From an uncultured Prevotella sp. (GTDB lineage Bacteria > Bacteroidota > Bacteroidia > Bacteroidales > Bacteroidaceae), in contig UQQN01000103.1 of assembly GCA_900543155.1 (NCBI GenBank), forward strand, positions 1 through 7,904: 7,904 nucleotides of DNA. The letters run 5' to 3'. Positions 1 through 6,365 of the stretch are shown here, piece after piece. How positions within the stretch are numbered: the first letter of the stretch is position 1; each line of letters starts with the position of its first letter. The notes beneath the pieces were generated by a model. The model saw only the letters and a list, made by a program, of their open reading frames with translations, was not told where the DNA came from and ran no database searches. Made by a program: the position numbers and the translations under genes.

Positions 1-74
1 GTTGAATATCAACTATTTACGATATCAATTTTTTATCAAAACCATGCAGAAAAATATTATAGATTTTGAACACC

Positions 75-107
75 CTACCATTTGCCCAATTCAAGGCAAA
101 TAGGTAG
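75..107 (+). terminator. Candidate plus-strand hairpin at left edge
   Basis: CTACCATTTGCC (75-86) pairs with GGCAAATAGGTAG (95-107), leaving one bulged base and an 8-nt loop. A T-rich stretch (TTGTTTTCTT) follows on the plus strand about 6 nt later, so it could be a weak intrinsic terminator for a plus-strand gene entering from the left. Frame 1 of the plus strand is open from base 1 to a TGA at 67-69, five bases before the stem, which fits the tail of such a gene, but 22 AT-rich codons can be open by chance. The stem has no T run on the minus strand. Confidence 0.3.
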
Positions 108-180
108 CAATGTTGTTTTCTTAAACAAAGAACATAAACAAGCGTTACTTTAAAACCCAAAGAATGCATCAATTAAACAC

Positions 181-229
181 AAAAAAAACCGACTGCCACC
201 CATGCCTAAGCAATGGAAGTGACAGCCGG
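181..229 (-). terminator. Intrinsic terminator of the padR-PspC operon
   Basis: On the minus strand CCGGCTGTCAC (229-219) pairs with GTGGCAGTCGG (199-189). This is an 11-bp stem with two G-U pairs, extended inward by a CCAT/ATGG helix. It is followed directly by eight T residues (plus-strand A run 181-188). It lies 40 bp after the stop codon of the PspC-domain gene, the expected place for the operon's end. Confidence 0.87.
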
Positions 230-268
230 GAACGGTTATCTAAAAAAGTTTTACAAACAATTTCTTAA

Positions 269-2155
269 TTAGTGGTTCTTCTTGCCTTTGGAATGCTTCT
301 TCAACTTTGAGATAGAAGTAGATTTAGAAGCGGAGTTTTTTGATACTGTAATAGCCGAAGTAGTGGTATCTGAAGCTACAACAGGAGCCACAGAAGAATG
401 CTGCGCAACAGAAGCACCATCACTCACTACACGCAATAATGCAATGCGAGCACGAGTGGCACCTATAGGAAGCGAACCATATACGCCATAAGTAAGAGGA
501 CCTCCTGCATGATAAAATGAAGCTGAACGCGTGAAACTCCAATCGTCATAGTCTTCATCAAAATCGGCAGCTGTAGATTTTACAGGGAAAAGACCCAATG
601 CGTAGACCGAATCGAGACTCAGAGAACGAAGATTACCTGGTTGAGCAGGATAACGAGCATCAAGTGCTGCAGCAACAAGCGTTTGTTTGTTGTCTCTCGC
701 ATAGAACTGCATACCCTTACCATCAATATCTGTCACAGCCTCAAGATGATAGTAGCCTGCGGGAAATGACTCTTGACGCACTGCATGCATCTTAGCCGTA
801 TTATTACTCTTTTTCCTAAAGCTAAGTATCACACGATCAGAACCATCTGAACTTAAATCGTCATCATATTCGACGTAGTTGCCATCTTTGTTGCAACCTT
901 CCGCTTGCAACACTTTCCAACCAGCAATATCAAGCGTATTGTAAGAATCGGGCTTAATGAATACACCATTGTGGTCGAAACTACGTTGCCTAGCTTCATC
1001 TTGTGCCTTATTGAAAGAGACACCATAAAGAATGGTTGAACCTAGCGCTAAGGCGGCACATACAATGGCGCTTACCATAAGTGTTGCACGAGTACCACTA
1101 CTTAGTGGATGACTGTTAGCAGACTTGAGAAAACTGCGTAGCAACGCAGCCGTGAGAATAATAATGAGAACCAAACTTGTGAGCAAAGCTATAGCTGCTG
1201 CCCATATAATGATGGGACGAAGAAACATTGCATTGCTCAAAGCACTGGGATCTGTAGCAATAAAAGCACTACTCTCAGAAAGTGCAATACCCCACAATAC
1301 AAAGCAAGCTATCACTGCAATGAAGAGGCTGGCAAGAACGAAGAGACCTATGAGTTTCAGACAGAAAATGAAGATGCGCAAAAGAGTACCCATAAAGCTA
1401 CGCGCTTTGTTTTGAACCTCAGGCGATGTAACCGTATTGGCTGCATCACGTGCCGTACGCATGAGTTCTTCGCTGAGAGTTTGCGGATTAACGGGAGTTC
1501 CACACATTTGCAAACGCTCACCAGCTGTAGTAGCTGCTGGTACTATGGCCCATGCTATGAGATAGATAATGCCCACGGCAGTAAAACTGCATATAAGGAG
1601 AATTACGGTAAGTATGCGCCAAGGCAAGGGGTCTGTACCTCCAAAATATTTGCAAAGTCCCGAAACAACACCTCCCAACATCTGGTCTTGTGGGTCACGA
1701 TATAGCTTGCGACCACTAAACCATGATTTATGTGCTGCATCCCCTGCCCCATTGGGAGTATCGCCTTGCCCAGGGGGTGGGGGTGGTACTGCGCCATCAG
1801 TTGATTCTGTACTTCCCGAAGCATTTGTGTGGTCATTAGAAGCATTGGTTGTTGTGTCATCGTGCGAAGTGGCATGTGCATCCTCATCTGCTTCATCATC
1901 CATTTGCTCGGGATTACCGATGCGCGTAATAATGTCTTGCACATGTTCGATGCTTATGGCTTGGCACCCCTCTTCTTTGAGTTGACTAAAGAGTTCGGCT
2001 ACACGATGTTCGATGTCATCAGCTATTTCGTCACCTCCATCACGTTGGCTAAAATAGCTTCGCATATTGTCGAGATATTGCTCAAGCAATGTGCAAGCAT
2101 CCTCGTCTATGGCATAAAGGGTGCCGTAAAGATTGATGGTGATATTCTTTTTCAT
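269..2155 (-). CDS. PspC-domain multi-pass membrane protein
   Basis: A 628-residue membrane protein. Residues 1-85 form the alpha-helical N-terminal domain commonly seen ahead of PspC in Bacteroidota proteins (pattern NLxGTLYxIDEDA...LLxxYLxNxRxYF, then IEHVxxIITRIGxPEQM). Residues 86-145 are an acidic, Thr/Asn/His-rich linker ending in PPPPP. The PspC domain covers about 148-210 (KLYRDPQDQMLGGVVSGL, then a hydrophobic helix at 182-205). Further hydrophobic segments lie near 263-290, 315-340 and 359-377. The remaining roughly 250 residues look soluble and end in a Ser/Thr-rich stretch with a Lys-rich tail. PspC domains are known from the phage-shock envelope-stress response; a stress role here is inferred. 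It sits 115 bp behind a PadR gene on the same strand, with no clear promoter between them, so the two are probably co-transcribed and controlled by that repressor. The partner PspA/PspB genes are not in the window. Confidence 0.93.
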   Translation of the reverse strand: MKKNITINLYGTLYAIDEDACTLLEQYLDNMRSYFSQRDGGDEIADDIEHRVAELFSQLKEEGCQAISIEHVQDIITRIGNPEQMDDEADEDAHATSHDDTTTNASNDHTNASGSTESTDGAVPPPPPGQGDTPNGAGDAAHKSWFSGRKLYRDPQDQMLGGVVSGLCKYFGGTDPLPWRILTVILLICSFTAVGIIYLIAWAIVPAATTAGERLQMCGTPVNPQTLSEELMRTARDAANTVTSPEVQNKARSFMGTLLRIFIFCLKLIGLFVLASLFIAVIACFVLWGIALSESSAFIATDPSALSNAMFLRPIIIWAAAIALLTSLVLIIILTAALLRSFLKSANSHPLSSGTRATLMVSAIVCAALALGSTILYGVSFNKAQDEARQRSFDHNGVFIKPDSYNTLDIAGWKVLQAEGCNKDGNYVEYDDDLSSDGSDRVILSFRKKSNNTAKMHAVRQESFPAGYYHLEAVTDIDGKGMQFYARDNKQTLVAAALDARYPAQPGNLRSLSLDSVYALGLFPVKSTAADFDEDYDDWSFTRSASFYHAGGPLTYGVYGSLPIGATRARIALLRVVSDGASVAQHSSVAPVVASDTTTSAITVSKNSASKSTSISKLKKHSKGKKNH

Positions 2156-2270
2156 TGTTATTGAGTTTTATAGCACCCTATTTAGATAACGACTTTGCTG
2201 CCTTTTTGCAACAGAGTTTTTTTAAAACTAAATATTAGAATGCCTAAGTTTTTGCGTGAAAGATAATTTG

Positions 2271-2639
2271 TTACGCTTCTTCACTTTGAAGTGAAGGAGA
2301 AGATTCTTGGGGCGTTAAATCTTTTAGCAGCCCAACGGTACGAGCTAACTCGTTCCACGCGGTGTTGAGTTCAAGCAAGAAGGCACTACCATCGGGAGTT
2401 AGCGCATAATATTTTCGAGGAGGTCCCTGCGTGCTTTCGCGCCACTCGTAAGACAGAAGTCCGTCTTTTTTTAAACGAGTAAGCAATGGGTAAAGTGTGC
2501 CCTCAACCACTATAAGCTCGGCCTGCTTTAGGCGCGTAATAATGTCGTTGGCATAACTTGGCTCCTTGCTTAGCAACAACAGCACACAATATTCGAGCAT
2601 GCCCTTGCGCATTTGCGATTTTGCGTTGTCTACATTCAT
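2271..2639 (-). CDS. PadR-family transcriptional regulator
   Basis: A 122-residue winged-helix DNA-binding protein of the PadR family. The hallmark pattern is clear: MRKGMLEYCVLLLLS (residues 10-24), the helix-turn-helix around 27-55 ending in VVEGTLYPLLTRLKKDGLL (44-62), the wing EWRESTQGPPRKYYALT (65-81), and a C-terminal helix at 83-106 for dimer contact. It is short, of the single C-terminal-helix type. PadR proteins usually repress their own operon and often respond to small hydrophobic molecules; the ligand here cannot be read from sequence. It precedes the PspC-domain gene by 115 bp, a pairing common in Bacteroidota, which suggests it controls that membrane protein. Its own upstream region holds a promoter box overlapping repeated elements, consistent with autoregulation. 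Confidence 0.95.
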   Translation of the reverse strand: MNVDNAKSQMRKGMLEYCVLLLLSKEPSYANDIITRLKQAELIVVEGTLYPLLTRLKKDGLLSYEWRESTQGPPRKYYALTPDGSAFLLELNTAWNELARTVGLLKDLTPQESSPSLQSEEA

Positions 2640-2670
2640 AACTGTGTACGGTTTGAATTATTTGATGCTG

Positions 2671-2701
2671 CAAATGTATGTAAAACATAGGTACTATGCA
2701 A
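2671..2701 (-). promoter_or_regulatory. Candidate primary-sigma promoter of padR
   Basis: Read on the minus strand, TACATTTG (2678-2671) matches the Bacteroidota -7 box TAnnTTTG. A TTG (2701-2699), usable as the -33 element, lies 20 nt upstream, within the spacing reported for this promoter class. It would start transcription around 2664, about 25 nt before the padR start codon. Confidence 0.6.
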
Positions 2702-2714
2702 TACAAAGTACTAT
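2677..2714. promoter_or_regulatory. Candidate PadR operator repeats
   Basis: Within and beside the padR promoter are a perfect inverted repeat, TATGT-AAA-ACATA (2677-2689), and a directly repeated GTACTAT (2691-2697 and 2708-2714). The ATGT/ACAT half-sites resemble known PadR-family operators, although the spacer is shorter than the usual eight bases. The site lies between the -7 and -33 elements, so a bound repressor would block transcription. The assignment to this PadR protein is inferred. Confidence 0.4.
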
Positions 2715-2823
2715 AAAATATCTCGTTTTTATGATTTATTAAACATTGAGGATTACTAAACCACGTTTTTCTGAATGCAAGACCTATAAATTTTATACCA
2801 CTCATATATCTATTTATGTCACT

Positions 2824-2855
2824 TATGTATGGTTTATTGCAATCTATGTATGTTT
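2824..2855 (+). promoter_or_regulatory. Candidate LytTR binding site (direct repeats)
   Basis: TATGTATG occurs at 2824-2831 and again at 2845-2852, each followed by one variable base and TT. The start-to-start distance is 21 bp, two helical turns. LytTR-domain regulators typically bind two direct repeats of about 9 bp with this period. The pair lies roughly 50-80 bp upstream of the predicted start of transcription of the LytTR response regulator gene, a position suited to activation, so autoregulation is plausible. Confidence 0.4.
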
Positions 2856-2892
2856 CGTGAATTTTAATGATGAAAATTAAGTTTTTTAGTTG

Positions 2893-2900
2893 TACATTTG
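2893..2900 (+). promoter_or_regulatory. Candidate -7 box for the LytTR gene
   Basis: TACATTTG is a full match to the TAnnTTTG -7 element of Bacteroidota primary-sigma promoters. No TTTG or TTG is found at the expected -33 position (around 2870), so the promoter may need an activator; the upstream 21-bp-period repeats could provide its site. The predicted leader is about 105 nt. Confidence 0.5.
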
Positions 2901-3010
2901 CACAAAACAACAACCTAACAAATTTAGTATTTAAGAGAGATAATATTTTAATAGAGACCCATTGTTAGCAACTTATTGCTACAAAATCTCACCCCAAAAG
3001 ACTGAAAGAA

Positions 3011-3769
3011 ATGAGCGAGAAGAAAGGCCTTACACTATTTATTGTCGATGATAACGCAATGTCATTGCGCACATTGGCAGACGACCTCAGATTACGTGAG
3101 GACGTTAAAGAAGTGTACACGTTTAGCAACTATACCGATGCCACACTTCCGCTTATCGAAATACAACCCGATGCCCTATTTTTAGACGTAGAAGTGCCCG
3201 GAAAAACAGGACTCGAATTTTTAGATAGCATCCGCCCAAGGGTTAACTTCTCGTTTAAAGCAATATTCTATACCGCCTTTTCAAACTACATGATTGATGC
3301 CATCCGCCAGCAAGCATTCGATTTTCTGCTAAAACCCTACAAGCAGAGCGAACTGAACACGGTGATGGAAAGATTAGTAGAACAGGTGCCTACTACAAAA
3401 CAAATTAAAGGTTTGGGATTGGACGACACCCCACAACGAATGGCTATGCAAACCATGAGCGAACTGCTGTTGGTAAGCATGGAACAAACTTTAATGTTTG
3501 AATACCAAAGCGATTTTCGCACATGGCAACTCACGTTAACAGACCGAAGCACGCACTTGCTGAAAAAGGGCGTAACTGCCGACGATTTGTTGGCTCTAAA
3601 TCCTACTTACATGCGCATTAGCAACACGTGCATAATAAACCTTACCTATTTGGCAGCTATCGAAAATAACTCACAACGCTGCCGCATGTGTCCACCATTC
3701 GACGATATAGGACTTACCGTGTCACGCAGATACTACAGCAAGTTGAAAGAAAAATTCGAACTGCTGTAA
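3011..3769 (+). CDS. LytTR-family response regulator
   Basis: A 252-residue two-domain response regulator. The receiver domain (about 7-126) has the acidic pair D13-D14, phosphoacceptor D59 in LFLDVEVPGKTG, T88 in FYTAFS and K108 in LLKPY, so all catalytic positions are intact. The LytTR DNA-binding domain (about 150-250) shows the family signature in weakly conserved form: NPTYMRISNTCIINLTYL (197-214) and LTVSRRYYSKLKEKF near the C terminus. It would be phosphorylated by a sensor kinase, typically of the LytS/YehU type, and bind direct repeats in DNA. No kinase gene is present; the gene stands alone between a divergent padR and a convergent operon, so it is an orphan within the window. The ATG at 3011 follows an A-rich, AG-containing leader (CTGAAAGAA) and places the domain start as expected. 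The linker between domains is short. Confidence 0.93.
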   Translation: MSEKKGLTLFIVDDNAMSLRTLADDLRLREDVKEVYTFSNYTDATLPLIEIQPDALFLDVEVPGKTGLEFLDSIRPRVNFSFKAIFYTAFSNYMIDAIRQQAFDFLLKPYKQSELNTVMERLVEQVPTTKQIKGLGLDDTPQRMAMQTMSELLLVSMEQTLMFEYQSDFRTWQLTLTDRSTHLLKKGVTADDLLALNPTYMRISNTCIINLTYLAAIENNSQRCRMCPPFDDIGLTVSRRYYSKLKEKFELL

Positions 3770-3825
3770 TGCTAATCATACTTTTTCATGCTTAAACATG
3801 AACTTATATTTCCAAGATGAAAAAC

Positions 3826-3957
3826 TTGTGCGTAACCTGGGTTTATTAAATATAAACCACGATTCATGGTCAGGTTAACGTACAAACTCCGGCTCCGTCT
3901 CTCACGTTTTCTCATAGCTTCAAGTTCCAACATTTTCCGTGAGAGCGGGGCTTTTTT
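3826..3957 (+). ncRNA. Candidate structured small RNA or structured 3' end
   Basis: Downstream of the LytTR gene, TTGTGCGTAACCTG (3826-3839) pairs with CAGGTTAACGTACAA (3871-3885): 14 pairs, one G-U and one bulged A. Inside it, GGTTTAT (3840-3846) pairs with ATAAACC (3852-3858) across a 5-nt loop, stacking directly on the first stem, with a 12-nt single-stranded joint after it. A terminator hairpin follows (3892-3951) with six T residues. Both G-U pairs fold only on the plus strand. The gene on the right is convergent, so this is not a leader of anything on this strand. It could be an independent RNA or one processed from the response regulator's 3' end. A TATATTTC sequence at 3806-3813 is one base off the -7 consensus but has no clear -33 partner. 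I do not recognise a known RNA family. Confidence 0.4.
3892..3957 (+). terminator. Intrinsic terminator after LytTR / candidate RNA
   Basis: GCTCCG (3892-3897), a bulged T, and CTCTCACG (3899-3906) pair with CGTGAGAG (3938-3945) and CGGGGC (3946-3951). This gives 14 pairs including one U-G, with a long 31-nt loop, followed by TTTTTT (3952-3957). The U-G pair and the T run both place the active strand as plus. Confidence 0.75.
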
Positions 3958-3976
3958 ATGCTTTAAAACAGAAAAA

Positions 3977-4028
3977 GGCTACACATAAAGTATTTACCGA
4001 AACATTCAGTAACACTTTATGTGTAGCC
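3977..4028. terminator. Bidirectional terminator between convergent genes
   Basis: A perfect 15-bp inverted repeat: GGCTACACATAAAGT (3977-3991) and ACTTTATGTGTAGCC (4014-4028), with an inner TTAC/GTAA helix. On the minus strand it is followed by TTTTTC and TTTT, so it ends the ECF operon 22 bp after the last stop codon. On the plus strand ATTTTATT follows, so it can also serve as a second barrier after the response regulator gene. Confidence 0.85.
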
Positions 4029-4050
4029 ATTTTATTCTTCTATCTAATTC

Positions 4051-4872
4051 CTAAAAAGAAAAACTTGCTCCGACTGATAGAGGTGAAAACTTAGGTCCGT
4101 AGTCAGCATTAAGCACTTTACAAGGACTGTAGTTCACATACACACCGAGCCAACGCCAATGTATACGCGCCTTAAGATCCACACTCACGGGTTGCTGATG
4201 TAAGTGCGAATAGCTCTCCTTTACGTGATGCTTTACCTGTAATGCAGCATCAGGCACATCATAGTAACTCTCGGCTGTAGCAAAAGTATTGAAACGTACC
4301 ACAGCTGCTACATCTGCACGCCAATGCTTGGGCAATATAAAGGTATAACGCAACGGAATACCTACAGAGAAAGTCTTTATGCGCGAACTATAAGTACGAC
4401 TTGCTTCCATTGGATAACTCGTCATAACCAAATTTCCTGCCTCGTCCTGCACAAAACGCTGACGTCCCGTAGTGCGATAGTTGCGCCAATCAAGGTCTAC
4501 ACCAAACGAGAAATGTTGTTTACGTGTGCGATTATACCAACGACATATTTCTAATTCAAAACCAATTTCGTTAGATGCTGCCATATCCGTATGCATCCAT
4601 TGAGGAGCACCTAAAGGCTGCAAAAAACCACCATAAACGCCCACAGAACCAAAAATTCTATGTTTCCCTTTGTTGCCACGATGATTTTTGTGAAAGATTT
4701 TAGGGCAACAAGAACCTACAGAGAAGGCACTATCTATATTTTCTTCACATACCACGATAGTGTCATGAGTCTCTACCTGAACCGTATCGGGCACAGAAGC
4801 TATGGCTGTAGATGCTGATACAAATAACATGACAGCAGAAAGAAGAAATGTATGTATTGACATTTTAAGCAT
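4051..4872 (-). CDS. Exported beta-barrel-like outer membrane protein (last gene of ECF operon)
   Basis: A 273-residue protein of unassigned family. Residues 1-25 are a signal peptide (hydrophobic core FLLSAVMLFVSASTAIA, likely cut after AIA). A DTV...DTIVV segment, two adjacent cysteines (55-56) and a basic patch (61-72, HKNHRGNKGKHR) follow. From about residue 73 to the end the alternating pattern of aromatic and polar residues suggests amphipathic beta strands, and the chain ends in SVGASFSF; a terminal Phe is typical of barrels inserted by the BAM machinery. The C-terminal part resembles the upstream neighbour: PLRY (173-176) and GVYVNYSP (243-250) match PLRY and GVYVQYSP there, with a similar end. 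It follows that gene by 40 bp and precedes the terminator, so it closes the operon. Start ATG at 4872; an alternative Met lies at codon 4. No function can be assigned beyond a probable outer-membrane location. Confidence 0.85.
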   Translation of the reverse strand: MLKMSIHTFLLSAVMLFVSASTAIASVPDTVQVETHDTIVVCEENIDSAFSVGSCCPKIFHKNHRGNKGKHRIFGSVGVYGGFLQPLGAPQWMHTDMAASNEIGFELEICRWYNRTRKQHFSFGVDLDWRNYRTTGRQRFVQDEAGNLVMTSYPMEASRTYSSRIKTFSVGIPLRYTFILPKHWRADVAAVVRFNTFATAESYYDVPDAALQVKHHVKESYSHLHQQPVSVDLKARIHWRWLGVYVNYSPCKVLNADYGPKFSPLSVGASFSF

Positions 4873-4912
4873 ATTTTTTATTGTAACAAAAGGTTTCAGT
4901 TGTAAGTAGATA

Positions 4913-5797
4913 TTAAAGCGTCCATCCCACGGTAAGCATTTTAAAATTAGCAGGATTTCCGTCTTTCAACGTATTGAAGGGACTATACTGCACATACACA
5001 CCACCTATACTACACGTTGCAAAGTCTACACGAAAAGCCACATTAAAACGACGCACAGGCAATTGTTTATATTTGTCAGTATAGGCGCAAGCACCAACTT
5101 TATAATGGTTCGTAGCATGAGCTACCATCACATATTGCGGAATTACAGCAAAGCGCATTACAAATTCACGTCCAAAGTCATGCTGATAGCGCAAAGGCAA
5201 CGTAAGCGCTGTAAGACTTAACAGCGAACGACGTTTATAACTATCATCCGCAAAAGAATAAGCTGACAGCTGTCCATTGATTTTTTGCCAAGCCATACCT
5301 TTGCGTTGCCACAACAAGTTAGCTTCTACACCCAAACCTATATAGAAATGGTCCTTGCGCTTAGGCATTACGAATTCTACATTGAAAAGGTCGCCCCCCA
5401 CGTTAACGCCCACCTTGCTGCTCACGGCTGCAGTTTTATCGATAGGCAACAAAGCACCTACGTGCAACACGTCTAAACTATTAACCACCACGTCTTTGCC
5501 TGGTTTAGGCGCAGACTTCTGAAAAGGCAAATTAAAGTCCCATTTCGAGGCATGTTCTTCTATGCTTGTAAAAGCATCAGTAGGTTTATTGATGGTGTAT
5601 ACCATACGATAGTTCGGATCGTTAGCACGACCATACACACACATCTGTGTAACAGAATCGTTCTCTATCACTATCACACTGTCGGGACGAAGTGTGCGTA
5701 CAGTGTCAGACATCGTACTCTGCGCATGAGTTTTACAAATAAAGATTGAAGCAAAACTTAAAAGCAGAAATATAAAGGGTCTCATCATGTTTATCAT
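4913..5797 (-). CDS. Exported beta-barrel-like outer membrane protein (paralogue of downstream gene)
   Basis: A 294-residue protein of unassigned family. An N-terminal signal peptide (core FIFLLLSFASIFI) is likely cut after THA at residue 25. The cysteine at 21 has no proper lipobox, so a lipoprotein is unlikely. After a DTV...DSVIVIENDSV segment (31-49) similar to that of the downstream protein, residues 106-294 show probable beta strands: FYIGLGVEANLLW, LSLTALTLPLRY (193-204), FVMRFAVIPQYVMVA, FNVAFRVDF, and IGGVYVQYSPFNTL (264-277), ending in MLTVGWTL. The order and spacing of these elements parallel the downstream gene, which suggests an old tandem duplication. Met codons at 1, 4 and 5 are all possible starts; the most upstream is used here. 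It lies 75 bp after the small exported protein gene. A shared role with its paralogue, as an ECF-controlled pair, is inferred. Confidence 0.85.
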   Translation of the reverse strand: MINMMRPFIFLLLSFASIFICKTHAQSTMSDTVRTLRPDSVIVIENDSVTQMCVYGRANDPNYRMVYTINKPTDAFTSIEEHASKWDFNLPFQKSAPKPGKDVVVNSLDVLHVGALLPIDKTAAVSSKVGVNVGGDLFNVEFVMPKRKDHFYIGLGVEANLLWQRKGMAWQKINGQLSAYSFADDSYKRRSLLSLTALTLPLRYQHDFGREFVMRFAVIPQYVMVAHATNHYKVGACAYTDKYKQLPVRRFNVAFRVDFATCSIGGVYVQYSPFNTLKDGNPANFKMLTVGWTL

Positions 5798-5872
5798 TTT
5801 TGTTGAGTTTTTTGAATCTTAAGAGATGAATTAATTAAAGAGAGAGAGGTAAAAAATCTAACCAAATCCACA

Positions 5873-6346
5873 CTATCGTTGTTTACCAAAAGTGCGTCTA
5901 AGTTCATCGAGCGTAGCCTGTCCTTCCATATAAATAAGCGTAACCGATGACTGCCTTGCACCATCTTTTCGCAACGAATTATTACGATAGAACAAATAGC
6001 GACGCGTGCGTCCCACAGGCTGCAACTGATAAAAGCCATAATAAAGGTGTTTTCCCTTAAGCGCAGCATCCTTATCAATAGCAGCACTCGCATCAGCGCG
6101 TACCAATGCCTCTACACGTGCCGCATTCGCGGTAGCTACAGGTAGTGTAAGACTGCGAAAAAGCGTAAGATTATAGCTTTGTAATTGTCGCCCTTTCATT
6201 AATACCTCTGAGGCATCACGTTGCTTTCTAAATTGTCCGCCAAAAAGCGAATTTACATTCAATCCCTTCTGCGCATAAAGTTGCAAAGGCAGAAACAGTG
6301 CCATCAGCCAAAGAAATATAAAATGACATTTTCTATTGTTGTTCAT
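5873..6346 (-). CDS. Small exported protein of ECF operon (possibly DUF6108 family)
   Basis: A 157-residue protein with a signal peptide at residues 1-25 (core FIFLWLMALFLPLQL, then YAQ), so it is exported to the periplasm or beyond. The mature part begins KGLNVNSLFGGQF. It contains TLFRSLTLPV (residues 61-70), a Tyr-rich segment HLYYGFYQLQP with RRYLFYRN, and near the end VTLIYMEGQATLDELRRTF. From memory these features resemble a family of small Bacteroidales proteins of unknown function annotated DUF6108; this is not verified. There are no cysteines in the mature chain and no transmembrane segment. It belongs to the sigma/anti-sigma operon by strand and order but is separated from the anti-sigma gene by the 229-bp gap holding the palindromic element. 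It may be a cofactor for the barrel proteins or a sensor for the anti-sigma protein; both ideas are inference. Confidence 0.88.
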   Translation of the reverse strand: MNNNRKCHFIFLWLMALFLPLQLYAQKGLNVNSLFGGQFRKQRDASEVLMKGRQLQSYNLTLFRSLTLPVATANAARVEALVRADASAAIDKDAALKGKHLYYGFYQLQPVGRTRRYLFYRNNSLRKDGARQSSVTLIYMEGQATLDELRRTFGKQR

Positions 6347-6365
6347 AACATTGAATTATTCTGTA

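Larger units (their letters stand above)
2640..3010. other. Divergent intergenic region padR / LytTR
   Basis: No credible gene is present in these 371 bases; the overlapping open frame on the minus strand is AT-rich and does not resemble a protein. The region holds the padR promoter with repeat elements (2671-2714), a pair of direct repeats with 21-bp period (2824-2855), a plus-strand promoter box (2893-2900) and an untranslated leader of about 100 nt before the response regulator gene. The leader contains a small hairpin, TAGCAA (2966-2971) with TTGCTA (2976-2981), about 30 nt before the start codon. Confidence 0.7.

Noticed and set aside
1773..1786. G-rich run on the plus strand as a possible G-quadruplex
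   Set aside because: Only two long G runs and one GG are present. The run is explained by proline codons of the PspC protein linker on the other strand.
1569..1985. A 138-codon plus-strand open frame and similar frames opposite the PspC gene
   Set aside because: These are antisense shadows of a well-supported membrane protein and show no domain pattern of their own.
2503..2913. A 136-codon minus-strand frame overlapping the start of padR
   Set aside because: It overlaps the conserved PadR N terminus in another frame and spans the AT-rich promoter region; its translation has no recognisable pattern.
3772..3933. A 53-codon open frame on the minus strand, starting MLELEAMRKRERR, across the segment after the LytTR gene
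   Set aside because: It runs antisense through the terminator hairpin and the structured segment. It has no recognisable domain or promoter, and the wobble pairs and T run argue that the plus strand is the functional one.
4881..4891. TTGTAACAAAA upstream of the last operon gene, resembling the GTTAC motif before the sigma gene
   Set aside because: It lies only 8 bp before the start codon on the minus strand, so a -35 element there would start transcription inside the gene.
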